Assembly: GCA_050331695.1 (NCBI GenBank)
Contig: JBHJGP010000016.1
Location: 1-64,000, forward strand
DNA length: 64,000 nt
Direction: 5' to 3'
From: JBHJGP01 sp050331695
GTDB lineage: Bacteria > Pseudomonadota > Alphaproteobacteria > Geminicoccales > Geminicoccaceae
Shown: piece by piece, positions 43,073 through 51,740 of the stretch
Layout: each line of letters begins with the position of its first letter
Position numbering within the stretch: position 1 is the stretch's first letter
Position numbers and translations under genes: made by a program
Notes under the pieces: generated by a model
Told to the model about the DNA's origin: nothing
The model's input: the letters and a program-made list of their open reading frames with translations, nothing else
Databases searched by the model: none

Positions 43073-44602
43073 ATGGACGACAATTCCAGGTGGAGTGACG
43101 ACGGTTCTGGGAACTGGACCAGAATCCAATTCGGTAGTCGCCGGGCCGAGGAGATCATCGGCACGGATGACGACGATCTTCTGATCGGTCGCCGGGGTGA
43201 CGACGATCTGATCGGTGGCGAGGGCGACGACGGTCTGTTTGGCGGCCGCGGCGACGATGATCTGTTCGGCGACGCCGGCGAGGATCTGGTGGTCGGCGGC
43301 CGCGGTGACGACCTGCTTCGGGGTGGCGCCGACGATGACCGCCTGATCGGTGGCCGCGGTGATGATCTTCTGATCGGCGATACAGGTGACGATTTCATTG
43401 CCGGTGGCCGTGGCGATGACATTTCGGTTTGGAACAATGGTGACGGCTCGGATCTGATCAGCGGCGGCGGTGGCCACGACCGTCAGCAGGTGAACCTGGC
43501 GGACGGCGGCAATGACGTTGCCACGATCGCCGAGGCCCGCCGGGGCGTCGCTTTCGAACGCGACGCTTTCGAAAGCGGCGCCGGGGCCTTCGCCCTAGAC
43601 ATCCGCACCACCGAGACGCTCGAGGTCAATGGCAATGGCGGCGACGACATGATCGCCCTTGTCGGCGACATCATTCAAGCCATCGATCTCGAGTTGAACG
43701 GCGGCGCCGATACGGCCGACGACGCGCCGGCGGTCAGTGCCGCCGACATCGCGACCGGCGATACGCTCGATTTGGGCGAACTCGACACCGGTGTCCTGGT
43801 CGATTTGGACGAGAACAATCAGGGTGTTCTCCAGCCGGCCGATGAGAACAGCGATTCCACCGCGCCGGGCCTCAGCGATTTTGGCTTCCTTGAGACCGCG
43901 GACGGCGACCGGGTCGAGATCCTCGACGATTTCGAGAACGTGGTCGGCACAGCCTACAACGATACCATCTTCGGCAATATCCAGAACAATGTGTTGCTCG
44001 GCGGCGACGGCGACGACGCCCTCCATCCATTCGGCGGCACCGACTTCGTCGATGGCGGCGGCGGCACCGACATCCTGTTTCTCCAGGGTTTCGGGGTCGG
44101 TCAGTTCGTCGATTTCGAGGCCGGCGTCGCCGGTAACCTGAACGAAACCGGCGACGGCATCGCCGAAGGCGCATCGATCAACACCTTCATCAATTTCGAG
44201 AACGTCAACGGCAGTTCCGTCGGCGGCGACGTGATTCTGGGCGACGCGGGCGACAATGGCTTGAATGGTCTCGGCGGTGACGATGTGCTGGTTGGCAACG
44301 CCGGAAGCGACACGATGAGCGGGGGTGATGGTGCCGACACCTTCGTCTTGGGGGACACCGGCAACGGCGATGTGGACACCATCATCGACTTTGAGGTCGG
44401 GATCGACGTCCTCCAACTCGACGATTTGCTCCAAGGCTTCGATGCCGGCACCGAGCTCGAAGCCGTGGTGGCGCTGGAAGACAACGGTACCGATACTATC
44501 GTTCAGGTCGGCACCGACGAAAGTGGTTTCACCGACTTGGCGGTTCTGACCGGCGTCACCGGCACGTCCCTGGAAACGTTGATCGACGCCCCCACAGGCT
44601 AG
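43073..44602 (+). CDS. RTX calcium-binding protein, type I secretion type
   Basis: This 509-residue acidic protein has an N-terminal run of glycine/aspartate nonapeptide repeats (GGRGDDDLFG, GGRGDDLLRGG type) at about residues 27-117. A beta-rich middle follows, with a second RTX patch near residues 385-425 (GNAGSDTMSGGDGADTFVLG). The C-terminus (IIDFEVGIDVLQLDDLL ... LAVLTGVTGTSLETLID) matches the type I secretion target domain of VCA0849-type RTX proteins. There is no Sec signal. It should fold on binding Ca2+ outside the cell. No ABC exporter or membrane fusion protein is encoded nearby. No catalytic domain is seen, so a surface or matrix role is likelier than toxicity. Confidence 0.85.
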   Translation: MDDNSRWSDDGSGNWTRIQFGSRRAEEIIGTDDDDLLIGRRGDDDLIGGEGDDGLFGGRGDDDLFGDAGEDLVVGGRGDDLLRGGADDDRLIGGRGDDLLIGDTGDDFIAGGRGDDISVWNNGDGSDLISGGGGHDRQQVNLADGGNDVATIAEARRGVAFERDAFESGAGAFALDIRTTETLEVNGNGGDDMIALVGDIIQAIDLELNGGADTADDAPAVSAADIATGDTLDLGELDTGVLVDLDENNQGVLQPADENSDSTAPGLSDFGFLETADGDRVEILDDFENVVGTAYNDTIFGNIQNNVLLGGDGDDALHPFGGTDFVDGGGGTDILFLQGFGVGQFVDFEAGVAGNLNETGDGIAEGASINTFINFENVNGSSVGGDVILGDAGDNGLNGLGGDDVLVGNAGSDTMSGGDGADTFVLGDTGNGDVDTIIDFEVGIDVLQLDDLLQGFDAGTELEAVVALEDNGTDTIVQVGTDESGFTDLAVLTGVTGTSLETLIDAPTG

Positions 44603-44621
44603 TCTCCTCGTTCCCCGCCTT

Positions 44622-44655
44622 GGGCCCGATCCGAACAGGTTCGGGCCCTTTTTTT
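44622..44655 (+). terminator. Intrinsic terminator after RTX gene
   Basis: GGGCCCGA (44622-44629) pairs with TCGGGCCC (44641-44648) around an 11-base loop, and seven T residues follow at once. It begins 20 bases after the RTX stop codon. This is the clearest intrinsic terminator in the window. Confidence 0.9.
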
Positions 44656-44875
44656 ATGGGAAACAGGCGCGCAGCCCGAGCCCGACCAGGAGGCTCTGAG
44701 TTAAATCCTCATCACATGACAGGGACGACCATGGGCCGGGGCGGAGCGATGGCTTTCCACCGGCTGAAGACATGCCTAGCTTATTCAATAAGGTCGCGGA
44801 GATGGTTGAAGCGCCGGTCTTCGTCGGCCAACGAGCGAAAAACCGTTCAACATCGTTGCATCAGTTTTGGAAGAG

Positions 44876-45523
44876 ATGGATTTTCCGCAATACAGCTCGG
44901 CCGAGCGTTTCGCCGACGGTGTGGTCCACATCGTCGGTGTGACATTCGGCGTTGTCGCCAGCGCCATCCTGCTAACCCTGGCGATCGAACAATCCGACAT
45001 AACCTACGCCATGGGTCACGGCGTTTATATCTTCGGCATCCTGGCCATGCTGGTGTGCTCGGCGCTTTACAACATGTGGTGGCAGGGACCGCTGAAGGCC
45101 TTCTTCAGACGGCTGGATCATGCCGCCATCTTTCTCGCGATCGCCGGTACCTACACACCGTTCGCGCTGATCTCGATCGGCGGGTCCTTCGGCCAAAACC
45201 TGCTGATCTATGTCTGGTCGGTGGCCACGCTCGGCATCCTCTTCAAGCTGATATGGCCGACCCGCTGGGAGGCCTTGTCGATCGCCGTCTATCTTCTGTT
45301 GGGCTGGACGATCGTGTTCGCGATCGACCCCCTCGTCGCCGCCGTTTCCATGGAGGGTTTTATCCTCTTGGTGGCTGGTGGATTGCTCTACTCGGTGGGC
45401 GTGATTTTTTATCGGTGGACCAGTCTGCCCTATCAAAACGCGATCTGGCACGGGTTCGTCCTCGCTGCTGCCTCCTGCCATTTCGCCGTGGTCATCTTCG
45501 ATACGGCACTAAAGGGCCAGTGA
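44876..45523 (+). CDS. Hemolysin III/YqfA-like (PAQR-type) membrane protein
   Basis: This 215-residue protein has seven hydrophobic segments and the family signatures ERFADGVVHIVGVTFGVVAS near the start, SALYNMWW, then RRLDHAAIFLAIAGTYTPF near residue 80 and NAIWHGFVLAAASCHF near the end. The conserved Asp and His residues of PAQR-type proteins (LDH, WHGFVL..CHF) are present. Despite the family name, most members are inner-membrane proteins tied to lipid homeostasis and are not toxins. ATG 44876 closely follows GGAAGAG; a TTG at 44867 is also in frame. It converges on the M28 peptidase gene, 11 bases away. Confidence 0.85.
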   Translation: MDFPQYSSAERFADGVVHIVGVTFGVVASAILLTLAIEQSDITYAMGHGVYIFGILAMLVCSALYNMWWQGPLKAFFRRLDHAAIFLAIAGTYTPFALISIGGSFGQNLLIYVWSVATLGILFKLIWPTRWEALSIAVYLLLGWTIVFAIDPLVAAVSMEGFILLVAGGLLYSVGVIFYRWTSLPYQNAIWHGFVLAAASCHFAVVIFDTALKGQ

Positions 45524-45534
45524 CGCCGTTTCCG

Positions 45535-47262
45535 CTACCGGGTCACCGCCTCGACCTGGCGTCTTGCCTGATTCAGGGCTGAAACGAGGCGGTTCTGGCC
45601 GCGAACCAACTGGGTCTTGGCGAAACCGATCGTGTCCTCACCATGGCCGGCGAGTTCGCTCGCGGTGGCAATCGTTGGCAGCGGCGGCACGGTGAGCGCC
45701 GGATCGTGGCGGAACCGGGCCTCGCGGGTGAAGTTGATCGGCACCAAAATGCGTGCCAGATCCTGGATCGTCTGGTTGGCGGTTTTGCGTTCGATCTTTC
45801 TGCTTTCGGCCTGCTGATAAAAGCCTTCCAAAGCCGTTTTGAGCTTCCGGGTCGCTTCTTTGGCGGCTGAAAGATCGAACCGGTCCCCCGCATCCTGCTG
45901 GTAGCGCTCGATCGTCGACAAAAATTCGTCTGTGGTGGCGCGCCAATCGAAGGGCAGCAAATCGGCATTGGCGTTCCGCATCACCGCTAGCGCATAGATC
46001 TTGATATCGCGAAGCAGCATGTCGCGGTCAGCGATCTCAAGCGTGTCGTTCTCGGTGTGCCAGGCGATGTTGGCGCCGCAGCCGCCGACGGCGTAGTACC
46101 CCTTCTCCTCGCGTAGCGCCGTCGGCATGGTCGAGGACAGCATGAAGTAGCTGCTGATGCCGATATTGTTGAAGGAGTAGTCGCCGGCCCGGTGAGGACG
46201 CTCGCCGAAGGCCTGTTTGTCCGCGACCTCTTTGATCACGTCCGAGACGAAGGCGTCGGTCTCGCTCATCAAGGACAGGTTCAAAAACTCGGTGGCCCAA
46301 CGGCAGCCGGGGCTGTCGCAATTGACCTGGGCCACGCAATTCTCCTCGAGATCGATGGCGAACTGATCAGCAAACCAGGTCGAGCCGGCATAGCGTCCGG
46401 TGGAATGACCCGGCCACCAGGCGATGCGCACGGAGCGTTTCAGCTTGTCCCGGTGCTTCCACAACAGGCGCGCGACCTCGAGCATGGTGGCGTCGCCGGT
46501 GGCATTGTCGCCGACGCCCACGTCCCAACTGTCGAGATGACCGTGGAGCAGAACGTATTTTTCGGGCTCGTCGGTGCCTCGAATAAAGACTTCCGGAAGC
46601 TTTGAGGAAAACCAGCCTTCCTCCATCTCGGTAAACAGCGTGACCGAGCCGCCGCGACCGGCGATCTCGATCAGCTTCTGGCCGTCCGGCTGATTGACCG
46701 CTACTGAAACCACCTTCGGCTTGCGCGGCAGGTCGTCCAGATCCGGCGTGCCCCAAACCGTGGTGCAGATACCCCAATGGATATCGACGCCGGGATTGAT
46801 GCCGATCACGCCGATGGCACCCAGCTCCTCGAACTGGGCGATCATGCCGGGGCTGGCGAAGCCTTCGGAGATGACGATATTGCCCTCGACTTGCGAGCGC
46901 ACGTCCCGGCTCGGGTCCAGCTTTTTGTCGAAGATGGTGTCTATGTCGTCGGCTTGGTTGGCGCCGATATAGACCAGCTTGCCGGTCAAACCGCCCCTTG
47001 CGTCCAGGCTGTAGGCGGGCGGCTTGGCCCGGAAGGTGACGCCGTCCGCTTCGACCCGAGCAGCGCCGGGAAGCGACAGAAAGAGTGTCGGTTGGTGAAC
47101 GGAGACCTCGACGCCGTGATTGCGCAAGCGCTCCACAACCTCGTCCATGCCCCTGTCGACGTCAGCGGGGTGCTCACGCTTGAAGGTCGCGAAACTCTCC
47201 ACCAGCGCCCAGGGTTCATCGAGGCTGGCGTCGGCCAGCACCGCTTGCTCATGCTCGTTCAT
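45535..47262 (-). CDS. M28-family peptidase-like protein with PA domain, active-site Glu pair missing
   Basis: The product has 575 residues and no signal peptide. Residues 85-225 match a protease-associated (PA) insert (KLVYIGANQADDID, IVISEGFASPGMIAQFEELG). The M28 core follows with HGHLDSWDVGVGDNATGD near residue 250 (His and bridging Asp), NCDSPGC near residue 320 (Asp) and NIAWHTENDTLE near residue 400 (His). Where aminopeptidases have Glu-Glu (WDAEEFGLLGS), this reads WWPGHSTGRYAGS, so the general base and one zinc ligand are changed, perhaps to His. A strong GGGAGGAAGG precedes the ATG. An IclR-type palindrome lies 45 bases upstream of the start. Peptidase activity is uncertain. Confidence 0.8.
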   Translation of the reverse strand: MNEHEQAVLADASLDEPWALVESFATFKREHPADVDRGMDEVVERLRNHGVEVSVHQPTLFLSLPGAARVEADGVTFRAKPPAYSLDARGGLTGKLVYIGANQADDIDTIFDKKLDPSRDVRSQVEGNIVISEGFASPGMIAQFEELGAIGVIGINPGVDIHWGICTTVWGTPDLDDLPRKPKVVSVAVNQPDGQKLIEIAGRGGSVTLFTEMEEGWFSSKLPEVFIRGTDEPEKYVLLHGHLDSWDVGVGDNATGDATMLEVARLLWKHRDKLKRSVRIAWWPGHSTGRYAGSTWFADQFAIDLEENCVAQVNCDSPGCRWATEFLNLSLMSETDAFVSDVIKEVADKQAFGERPHRAGDYSFNNIGISSYFMLSSTMPTALREEKGYYAVGGCGANIAWHTENDTLEIADRDMLLRDIKIYALAVMRNANADLLPFDWRATTDEFLSTIERYQQDAGDRFDLSAAKEATRKLKTALEGFYQQAESRKIERKTANQTIQDLARILVPINFTREARFRHDPALTVPPLPTIATASELAGHGEDTIGFAKTQLVRGQNRLVSALNQARRQVEAVTR

Positions 47263-47306
47263 CAGCCTTCCTCCCGAAGCAGCGCCGGCGCGAACGACCG
47301 AGGCTT

Positions 47307-47325
47307 TGTTTCATTCAATGAAACA
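47307..47325. promoter_or_regulatory. Candidate IclR operator upstream of M28 gene
   Basis: TGTTTCATT-C-AATGAAACA is a perfect 19-bp palindrome between the IclR gene and the M28 gene start (47262). A near-identical 17-mer occurs at 48240-48256 in front of the IclR gene. Such paired palindromes fit an IclR dimer site and negative or inducible control of the M28 gene. Confidence 0.7.
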
Positions 47326-47365
47326 TTGTTTTGCTGTAAGAGAATAGCAGCGCTCAAGAGCGGGC

Positions 47366-48157
47366 TCAAGCGGCTCGGTCCTCAAGGGTGTCGATGCCAA
47401 CGCCCAGCTTGGTCGAGATCCGCGCGGCGGCCCGGCGCACAGCCGTCAGATGATGTTCTCGCCGATCGTCGTCGAGCCGGGCCAGGGCGCCCGCCACCGA
47501 AATGGCGGCGATCACCTGACCGGACACACCGGTGATCGGCGCGGCGATGGAAAATGCGCCTTCGTCCAGGTCGTTCTGGGCGATGTTCCACCCCTGGTCG
47601 CGGATCCGGGCCAGGGTCCGGCGCAGTTTGGCCGGCGCGGTGACAGTATCGCTGGTGTAACGGGTGAGGGGACTGTTCAGGACCATCTCGCGAACGGCAT
47701 CAGGGGCGAAGGCCAGTAGCAACAGCGAACCGCCACCGGCATGAAGAGGGCCGTGACGGCCTGCTTGGGCGAACAAACGCATGGAGTGGCGCCCCTCACG
47801 GGTCGCCACCACCAAAGCCCTGGTATCGTCTCGCACGACCAGGTTGATGTTCTCAGCGGTCTCGTTGCGGAGCTGTTCCATGACCGGCCGGGCGGCCAGA
47901 ACCAGCCCCTTTTCGTGGCCGGCGCGTTCGCCGAGCACGCTCATCCGGTAGCCCAGCGAGAAGACGGCACGATCCGGATCGCGGGCGACGAATCCCCGGA
48001 CCTCGAGGGTCTGAAGAATGCGAAAGACCAGGCTCTTGGTCATCGCCAGCCTGGTCGCCAGTTCGGAGACCCCTTGTTCCGGTTTTTCGGCCAACGATTC
48101 CAACACGTTCATTGCCCGGTCCACCGCCGCTATCCGATAATCCCGTTCTTCCGTCAC
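47366..48157 (-). CDS. IclR-family transcriptional regulator
   Basis: This 263-residue regulator has an N-terminal winged helix (AVDRAMNVLESLAEKPEQG, then VSELATRLAMTKSLVFRILQ, to about residue 70) and a C-terminal IclR ligand-binding domain (GRHSMRLFAQAGRHGPLHAG, and IAAPITGVSGQVIAAISVAG near residue 210). GTG 48157 is chosen because AAAGGA lies seven bases upstream and the DNA-binding domain follows at once. The longer open frame to 48637 is not coding. It probably controls the M28 gene, itself and the divergent racemase/dipeptide-transport operon through the two palindromes that flank it. Confidence 0.9.
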   Translation of the reverse strand: MTEERDYRIAAVDRAMNVLESLAEKPEQGVSELATRLAMTKSLVFRILQTLEVRGFVARDPDRAVFSLGYRMSVLGERAGHEKGLVLAARPVMEQLRNETAENINLVVRDDTRALVVATREGRHSMRLFAQAGRHGPLHAGGGSLLLLAFAPDAVREMVLNSPLTRYTSDTVTAPAKLRRTLARIRDQGWNIAQNDLDEGAFSIAAPITGVSGQVIAAISVAGALARLDDDRREHHLTAVRRAAARISTKLGVGIDTLEDRAA

Positions 48158-48239
48158 GATTTGTTCCTTTGCCAACCCGTTGGCCGGCGCTTGCCAAGCG
48201 GTTTGCGCTGATTTAGCGTGGCCAGAATATAAGAACAGT

Positions 48240-48256
48240 GTTTTATTGAATGAAAC
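48240..48256. promoter_or_regulatory. Candidate IclR operator in divergent iclR/racemase region
   Basis: GTTTTATT-G-AATGAAAC matches the palindrome at 47308-47324 at 15 of 17 positions (one change in the arm, one at the centre). It lies between the divergent starts at 48157 and 48293, suited to controlling both promoters. Confidence 0.65.
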
Positions 48257-48292
48257 GTTTGCGTCAAGCATGGGCAACGCGGAGGGAACGCC

Positions 48293-49045
48293 ATGCGCAT
48301 CGCCTACGTGATACCCGGTCCGATGTCGAAGGGACCGATGGGTGCCGCCGAGGTCCGGCGCCGCGAACAGCTTCTGAACGAGTGGGCGTTTCCGGGCACG
48401 GAGGTGCGCGCCCTGGACGTGGCCGACGGTCCCAGCTCGATCGAGTCGGCTTATGAAGAGATGCTCTCGATACCGCCGACGCTCGACGCGATCGTCGCCT
48501 GCGAACGGGACGGCTTTGACGCCGCGATCATCGGTTGCTTCGGCGATCCGGGTTTGGAGGCGGCGCGCGAACTGGTCAGCATGCCGGTCATCGGCCCCTG
48601 CGAAAGCTCCATGCTGCTTGCCGCATCGCTCGGCCACAAATTCAGTGTGCTCACCATCTTCGACAGCCTGATCGCCGGCCAGGAACTATTGGCGGTCAAG
48701 GCGGGGGTGCGCGACAAGCTTGCGTCGGTACGCGCGACCAACATCCCCGTTCTCGATCTGAGGAAAGATCCGGCAGCGACCAAGAGCCGGTTGATCGAGG
48801 TAGCACGGGCCTGCGTCCGGGAGGACCGCGCCGACGCGTTCCTGTTCGGCTGCATGACCATGTCGTTCATGGACCTGGCGGACGAAATCTCGATCGAGGT
48901 CGGTGCGCCCGCGATCAATGCCGGCAGGGCAGCACTCAAACATGCGGAAATGCTGGTTTCGATGGGCCTCGCCCATTCCAAGACGGCGTGGCCGACACCT
49001 GCCAAGATCGCGGCGGCCGCGGCGGGCACCAAACGCGTCGCCTGA
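48293..49045 (+). CDS. Asp/Glu/hydantoin racemase-family protein
   Basis: This 250-residue protein resembles hydantoin racemases: RIAYVIPGPMSKGP at the start, AAIIGCFGDPGLEAARELVS near residue 75 with one candidate catalytic Cys, PVIGPCESSMLLA near residue 98, and FLFGCMTMSFMDLADEI near residue 182 with the second Cys. The two-Cys racemase layout is present. It would epimerise an amino acid or hydantoin-like ligand in the cytoplasm. GGAGGG sits five bases before the ATG. It leads the operon of the dipeptide-type transporter and is divergent from iclR. Confidence 0.85.
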   Translation: MRIAYVIPGPMSKGPMGAAEVRRREQLLNEWAFPGTEVRALDVADGPSSIESAYEEMLSIPPTLDAIVACERDGFDAAIIGCFGDPGLEAARELVSMPVIGPCESSMLLAASLGHKFSVLTIFDSLIAGQELLAVKAGVRDKLASVRATNIPVLDLRKDPAATKSRLIEVARACVREDRADAFLFGCMTMSFMDLADEISIEVGAPAINAGRAALKHAEMLVSMGLAHSKTAWPTPAKIAAAAAGTKRVA

Positions 49046-49089
49046 ACGCGGAATGAGACGAACGAAAAATCACGGCGGAGACATCACCT

Positions 49090-50742
49090 ATGAAGACCGT
49101 GCTCAAGTCGGTTGTGGCGGCCACGCTTTTTGCGGGCTTGGCCACCCCGGGTCTCGCCGCCGGCGACAAGATCCGGGAGCTCTCGATCCTGTCCCGGCCG
49201 CAAGCGGCCCAGCCCCAGGAATTCCAGTTCGTCCAGCTGATCGCTCAGGAGTGGCGCAAGCTTGGCCTGGACGTGAAGGTCGAGGTCATGCCCTGGGAGC
49301 AGATGGCCGATCTGGTCTGGTACAATCGCGATACCTGGGACATGACCGGCTGGCAGATGGTGGGCCGGCCCGAACGTTCGGATCCGGATGAGATCATCTA
49401 CAATCTGTTCCATTCGACCACGGCCGCCGATGGCTACAATTTCGTCGGTTACTCAAATCCGGCGTTCGACGAGGTCACGGAAGCTCAGCGGGTCGAAACC
49501 GACGAGGCCAAGCGCAAGGATCTGATCTACCAGGCCCAGGAAATCCTGGCCGCCGATCAGCCGAACGTCATGCTGGCCCATCCCTTCAACACCTTCGCCT
49601 ACGACAAGACCGTCTGGAACCCGGACAGCGTGGTCGAGCAGGGCGGCATCGGCATTCGCAACACCTGGACCTTTATCAGTATCGAGCCGTCGGGTGAGCA
49701 GAAGGACGTGATCCTGAATTCATCGGACAATATTCAGGCGATCAATCCCTTGTTCATCTCGGGCGCCACCGATAGCTGGATCACCGAGCTGGTCTGGGAT
49801 CGATTGTTGCGGATCGGTCCGGACGGTCTGCCCCAGCCTTGGGCCGCCGAGAGTTTTGAATGGGTGGACGGTACCACGATCGACGTGACGCTTCGCCCCG
49901 ACATGGCCTGGCATGACGGCGAGCCGGTCAGCGCGGAAGACGTGAAGTTTTCCTTCGAGGCGGCCATGGGCCAGGAGGCGCCCATGTACCAACCCTTTGT
50001 CGGCAATATCGAAAGCATCGAGACCACCGATGACCGCACGGTTCGCTTCAATCTGACGACGCCGGCGGCGGCCTTCACCACCGGCACGCTCGCCAAGCTC
50101 AACCTGATCCCGAAACATGTCTGGGAGCCGATCCTGGCCGATTTGGCGACCAAGGAAGAAAACGCGGAAAGCTACCAGGAAGAGGCGCCGGTCGGCTCCG
50201 GGCCCTATCGCTTCGCGTCCTGGACGACCAATGAAGAGGTGGTTCTAGAAGCGAACCAGGACCATTTCTCGCCGCCCAAGGCCGAGCGCTGGATCCTGAG
50301 GATCGTGCCGAACACGGAAGCGGCCCTCGGCATGCTGCGCTCGGGCGAGATCAATTTCCTGGCCGATTTCACCGGCGATCCGAAGATCCTGGAAGACATG
50401 GCCGCGGAGGATGGCGACCTCGAGATCGTCAAGACGACCGATATCGGCTTTCGCTACATTGCCTTCAACAATCGCCGGCCGCCGTTCGATGATCCCGCGT
50501 TCCGCCAAGCGCTCTCAACGGCAATCAACCGCGACCTGATCGTCGGCGCCGCGTTCAAGGGCAATGCGGTCAAATCCAATTCCGTCGTCTCTCCGGCGCT
50601 GGGCTTCTGGCACAATGAGGAGACGGTGAACATGAAGACCGGGCTCGAAGCAGCGCAGGCCATCCTCGCCGAAGCCGGCTATGAGGTGGTCGGTGGCGAA
50701 CTCCACTATCCCGACGGCCAAAGCGAGACCTTGGCCGAGTAG
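49090..50742 (+). CDS. Family 5 (peptide/nickel-type) ABC substrate-binding protein, apparently circularly permuted
   Basis: This 550-residue periplasmic protein has a Sec signal (cleaved after GLAAG, near residue 25). Residues 30-205 look like the usual C-terminal part of the family: FQFVQLIAQEWRKLGLDVKV, then DPDEIIYNLFHS, GYSNPAFDEVTEAQR and ILAADQPNVML. Residues 210-550 then look like the usual N-terminal and middle part: DRLLRIGPDGLPQPWAAESF, AWHDGEPVSAEDVKFSFEAA, GSGPYRFASW, RRPPFDDPAFRQALSTAINR. The protein ends at ILAEAGYEV, where normal members continue into the C-terminal part. So both parts are present but in swapped order. It feeds the Dpp-type permeases that follow. Confidence 0.85.
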   Translation: MKTVLKSVVAATLFAGLATPGLAAGDKIRELSILSRPQAAQPQEFQFVQLIAQEWRKLGLDVKVEVMPWEQMADLVWYNRDTWDMTGWQMVGRPERSDPDEIIYNLFHSTTAADGYNFVGYSNPAFDEVTEAQRVETDEAKRKDLIYQAQEILAADQPNVMLAHPFNTFAYDKTVWNPDSVVEQGGIGIRNTWTFISIEPSGEQKDVILNSSDNIQAINPLFISGATDSWITELVWDRLLRIGPDGLPQPWAAESFEWVDGTTIDVTLRPDMAWHDGEPVSAEDVKFSFEAAMGQEAPMYQPFVGNIESIETTDDRTVRFNLTTPAAAFTTGTLAKLNLIPKHVWEPILADLATKEENAESYQEEAPVGSGPYRFASWTTNEEVVLEANQDHFSPPKAERWILRIVPNTEAALGMLRSGEINFLADFTGDPKILEDMAAEDGDLEIVKTTDIGFRYIAFNNRRPPFDDPAFRQALSTAINRDLIVGAAFKGNAVKSNSVVSPALGFWHNEETVNMKTGLEAAQAILAEAGYEVVGGELHYPDGQSETLAE

Positions 50743-50762
50743 CTCACGCGCCCGGGCGAGGG

Positions 50763-51740
50763 ATGCTCGGTCTGAAACAGATCGGTGGCCGCCTGCTCCA
50801 GCTCGTTTTCGTGCTGTGGGCTGTGGCCACCATCTTGTTTTTGATGTTCCGGCTGATGCCGGGCAATCCGCTCGCGGCTTATATCGACCCTACCTTCACC
50901 CAGGAGCAGCAGCAGGCGCTGATGGCCAAGTTCGGCCTCGATCGGCCGCTCTGGGAGCAATACTTCGTCTATCTCTGGAACCTGCTCCAAGGAGAGCTCG
51001 GCGACAGTTTTTTCTATCGCCAGCCGGTGGGTGAACGGGTCCTGGCTTTATTGCCGAACACGCTTGTCCTCACCTTCACCTCGCTGATCATCGCTTACGC
51101 CTTCGGCATCATCGCCGGCTCCTGGCTCGCCTGGAAACGCGGCAGCATGGCCGAGCGGGCTTCGATCCCGGTTGTGCTAACCACCCGCGCCATGCCCGAG
51201 TTCTGGCTCGGCATGGTGCTGCTCGCGATCTTCAGCTTTTCCTTGGGCTGGTTTCCGGCCGGTGGCACCCGTAGCCCCGGCGCCGAGTATGAGAGCCTGT
51301 TCCAGCTCTACACCTCTGCCGATTTTCTCTCCCATCTGGCGCTGCCGGCGCTGACGCTCGCGATCTACAGCCAGGGGCTGCCGCTCCTCCTGATGCGCTC
51401 CAACATGCTGGAGGTCATGAACGAGGACTTCGTTACCATGGCCCGGATCAAGGGCCTGTCGGAATGGTCCGTCGTCGTCCGCCACGCGGCGCGAAATGCG
51501 CTGTTGCCGATCATGACCTCGTTCGCGATCGCGGTCGGCTACCAGATCCAGGGCAATGTGGTGGTGGAGACCGTGTTTTCCTGGCCGGGACTGGGCCGTG
51601 AACTGGTCAATGCGGTCTCGGCCAGCGACTATCCCCTGGCCCAGGGTGCGTTCCTGATGATCGCGGTGGTCGTGGTGCTCATGAACCTTCTGGCCGATCT
51701 GCTTTACGGTCTCCTCGATCCGCGGATCTCCCATGCCTAG
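50763..51740 (+). CDS. Dipeptide-type ABC transporter permease (DppB-like)
   Basis: This 325-residue permease starts LKQIGGRLLQLVFVLWAVAT and has six hydrophobic segments. FRLMPGNPLAAYIDPT is near residue 35. The EAA loop VTMARIKGLSEWSVVVRHAA lies near residue 225, followed by LLPIMTSFAIAVGYQIQGNV and WPGLGRELVNAVSASDYPL, all DppB/OppB signatures. Its 3' end overlaps the DppC-like start by eight bases. It follows the binding-protein gene after 20 bases. Confidence 0.92.
   Translation: MLGLKQIGGRLLQLVFVLWAVATILFLMFRLMPGNPLAAYIDPTFTQEQQQALMAKFGLDRPLWEQYFVYLWNLLQGELGDSFFYRQPVGERVLALLPNTLVLTFTSLIIAYAFGIIAGSWLAWKRGSMAERASIPVVLTTRAMPEFWLGMVLLAIFSFSLGWFPAGGTRSPGAEYESLFQLYTSADFLSHLALPALTLAIYSQGLPLLLMRSNMLEVMNEDFVTMARIKGLSEWSVVVRHAARNALLPIMTSFAIAVGYQIQGNVVVETVFSWPGLGRELVNAVSASDYPLAQGAFLMIAVVVVLMNLLADLLYGLLDPRISHA

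Noticed and set aside
43154..43430. Dense short DNA repeats resembling a repeat array
   Set aside because: They encode the RTX Gly-Asp nonapeptides in frame; there are no constant repeats with unique spacers as in CRISPR.
44876..45523. Hemolysin toxin
   Set aside because: The hemolysin III name is historical; the sequence is a seven-helix PAQR-type membrane protein.
48158..48637. Long N-terminal extension of the IclR regulator
   Set aside because: It would run through the operator and the divergent racemase gene; GTG 48157 has AAAGGA at proper distance.
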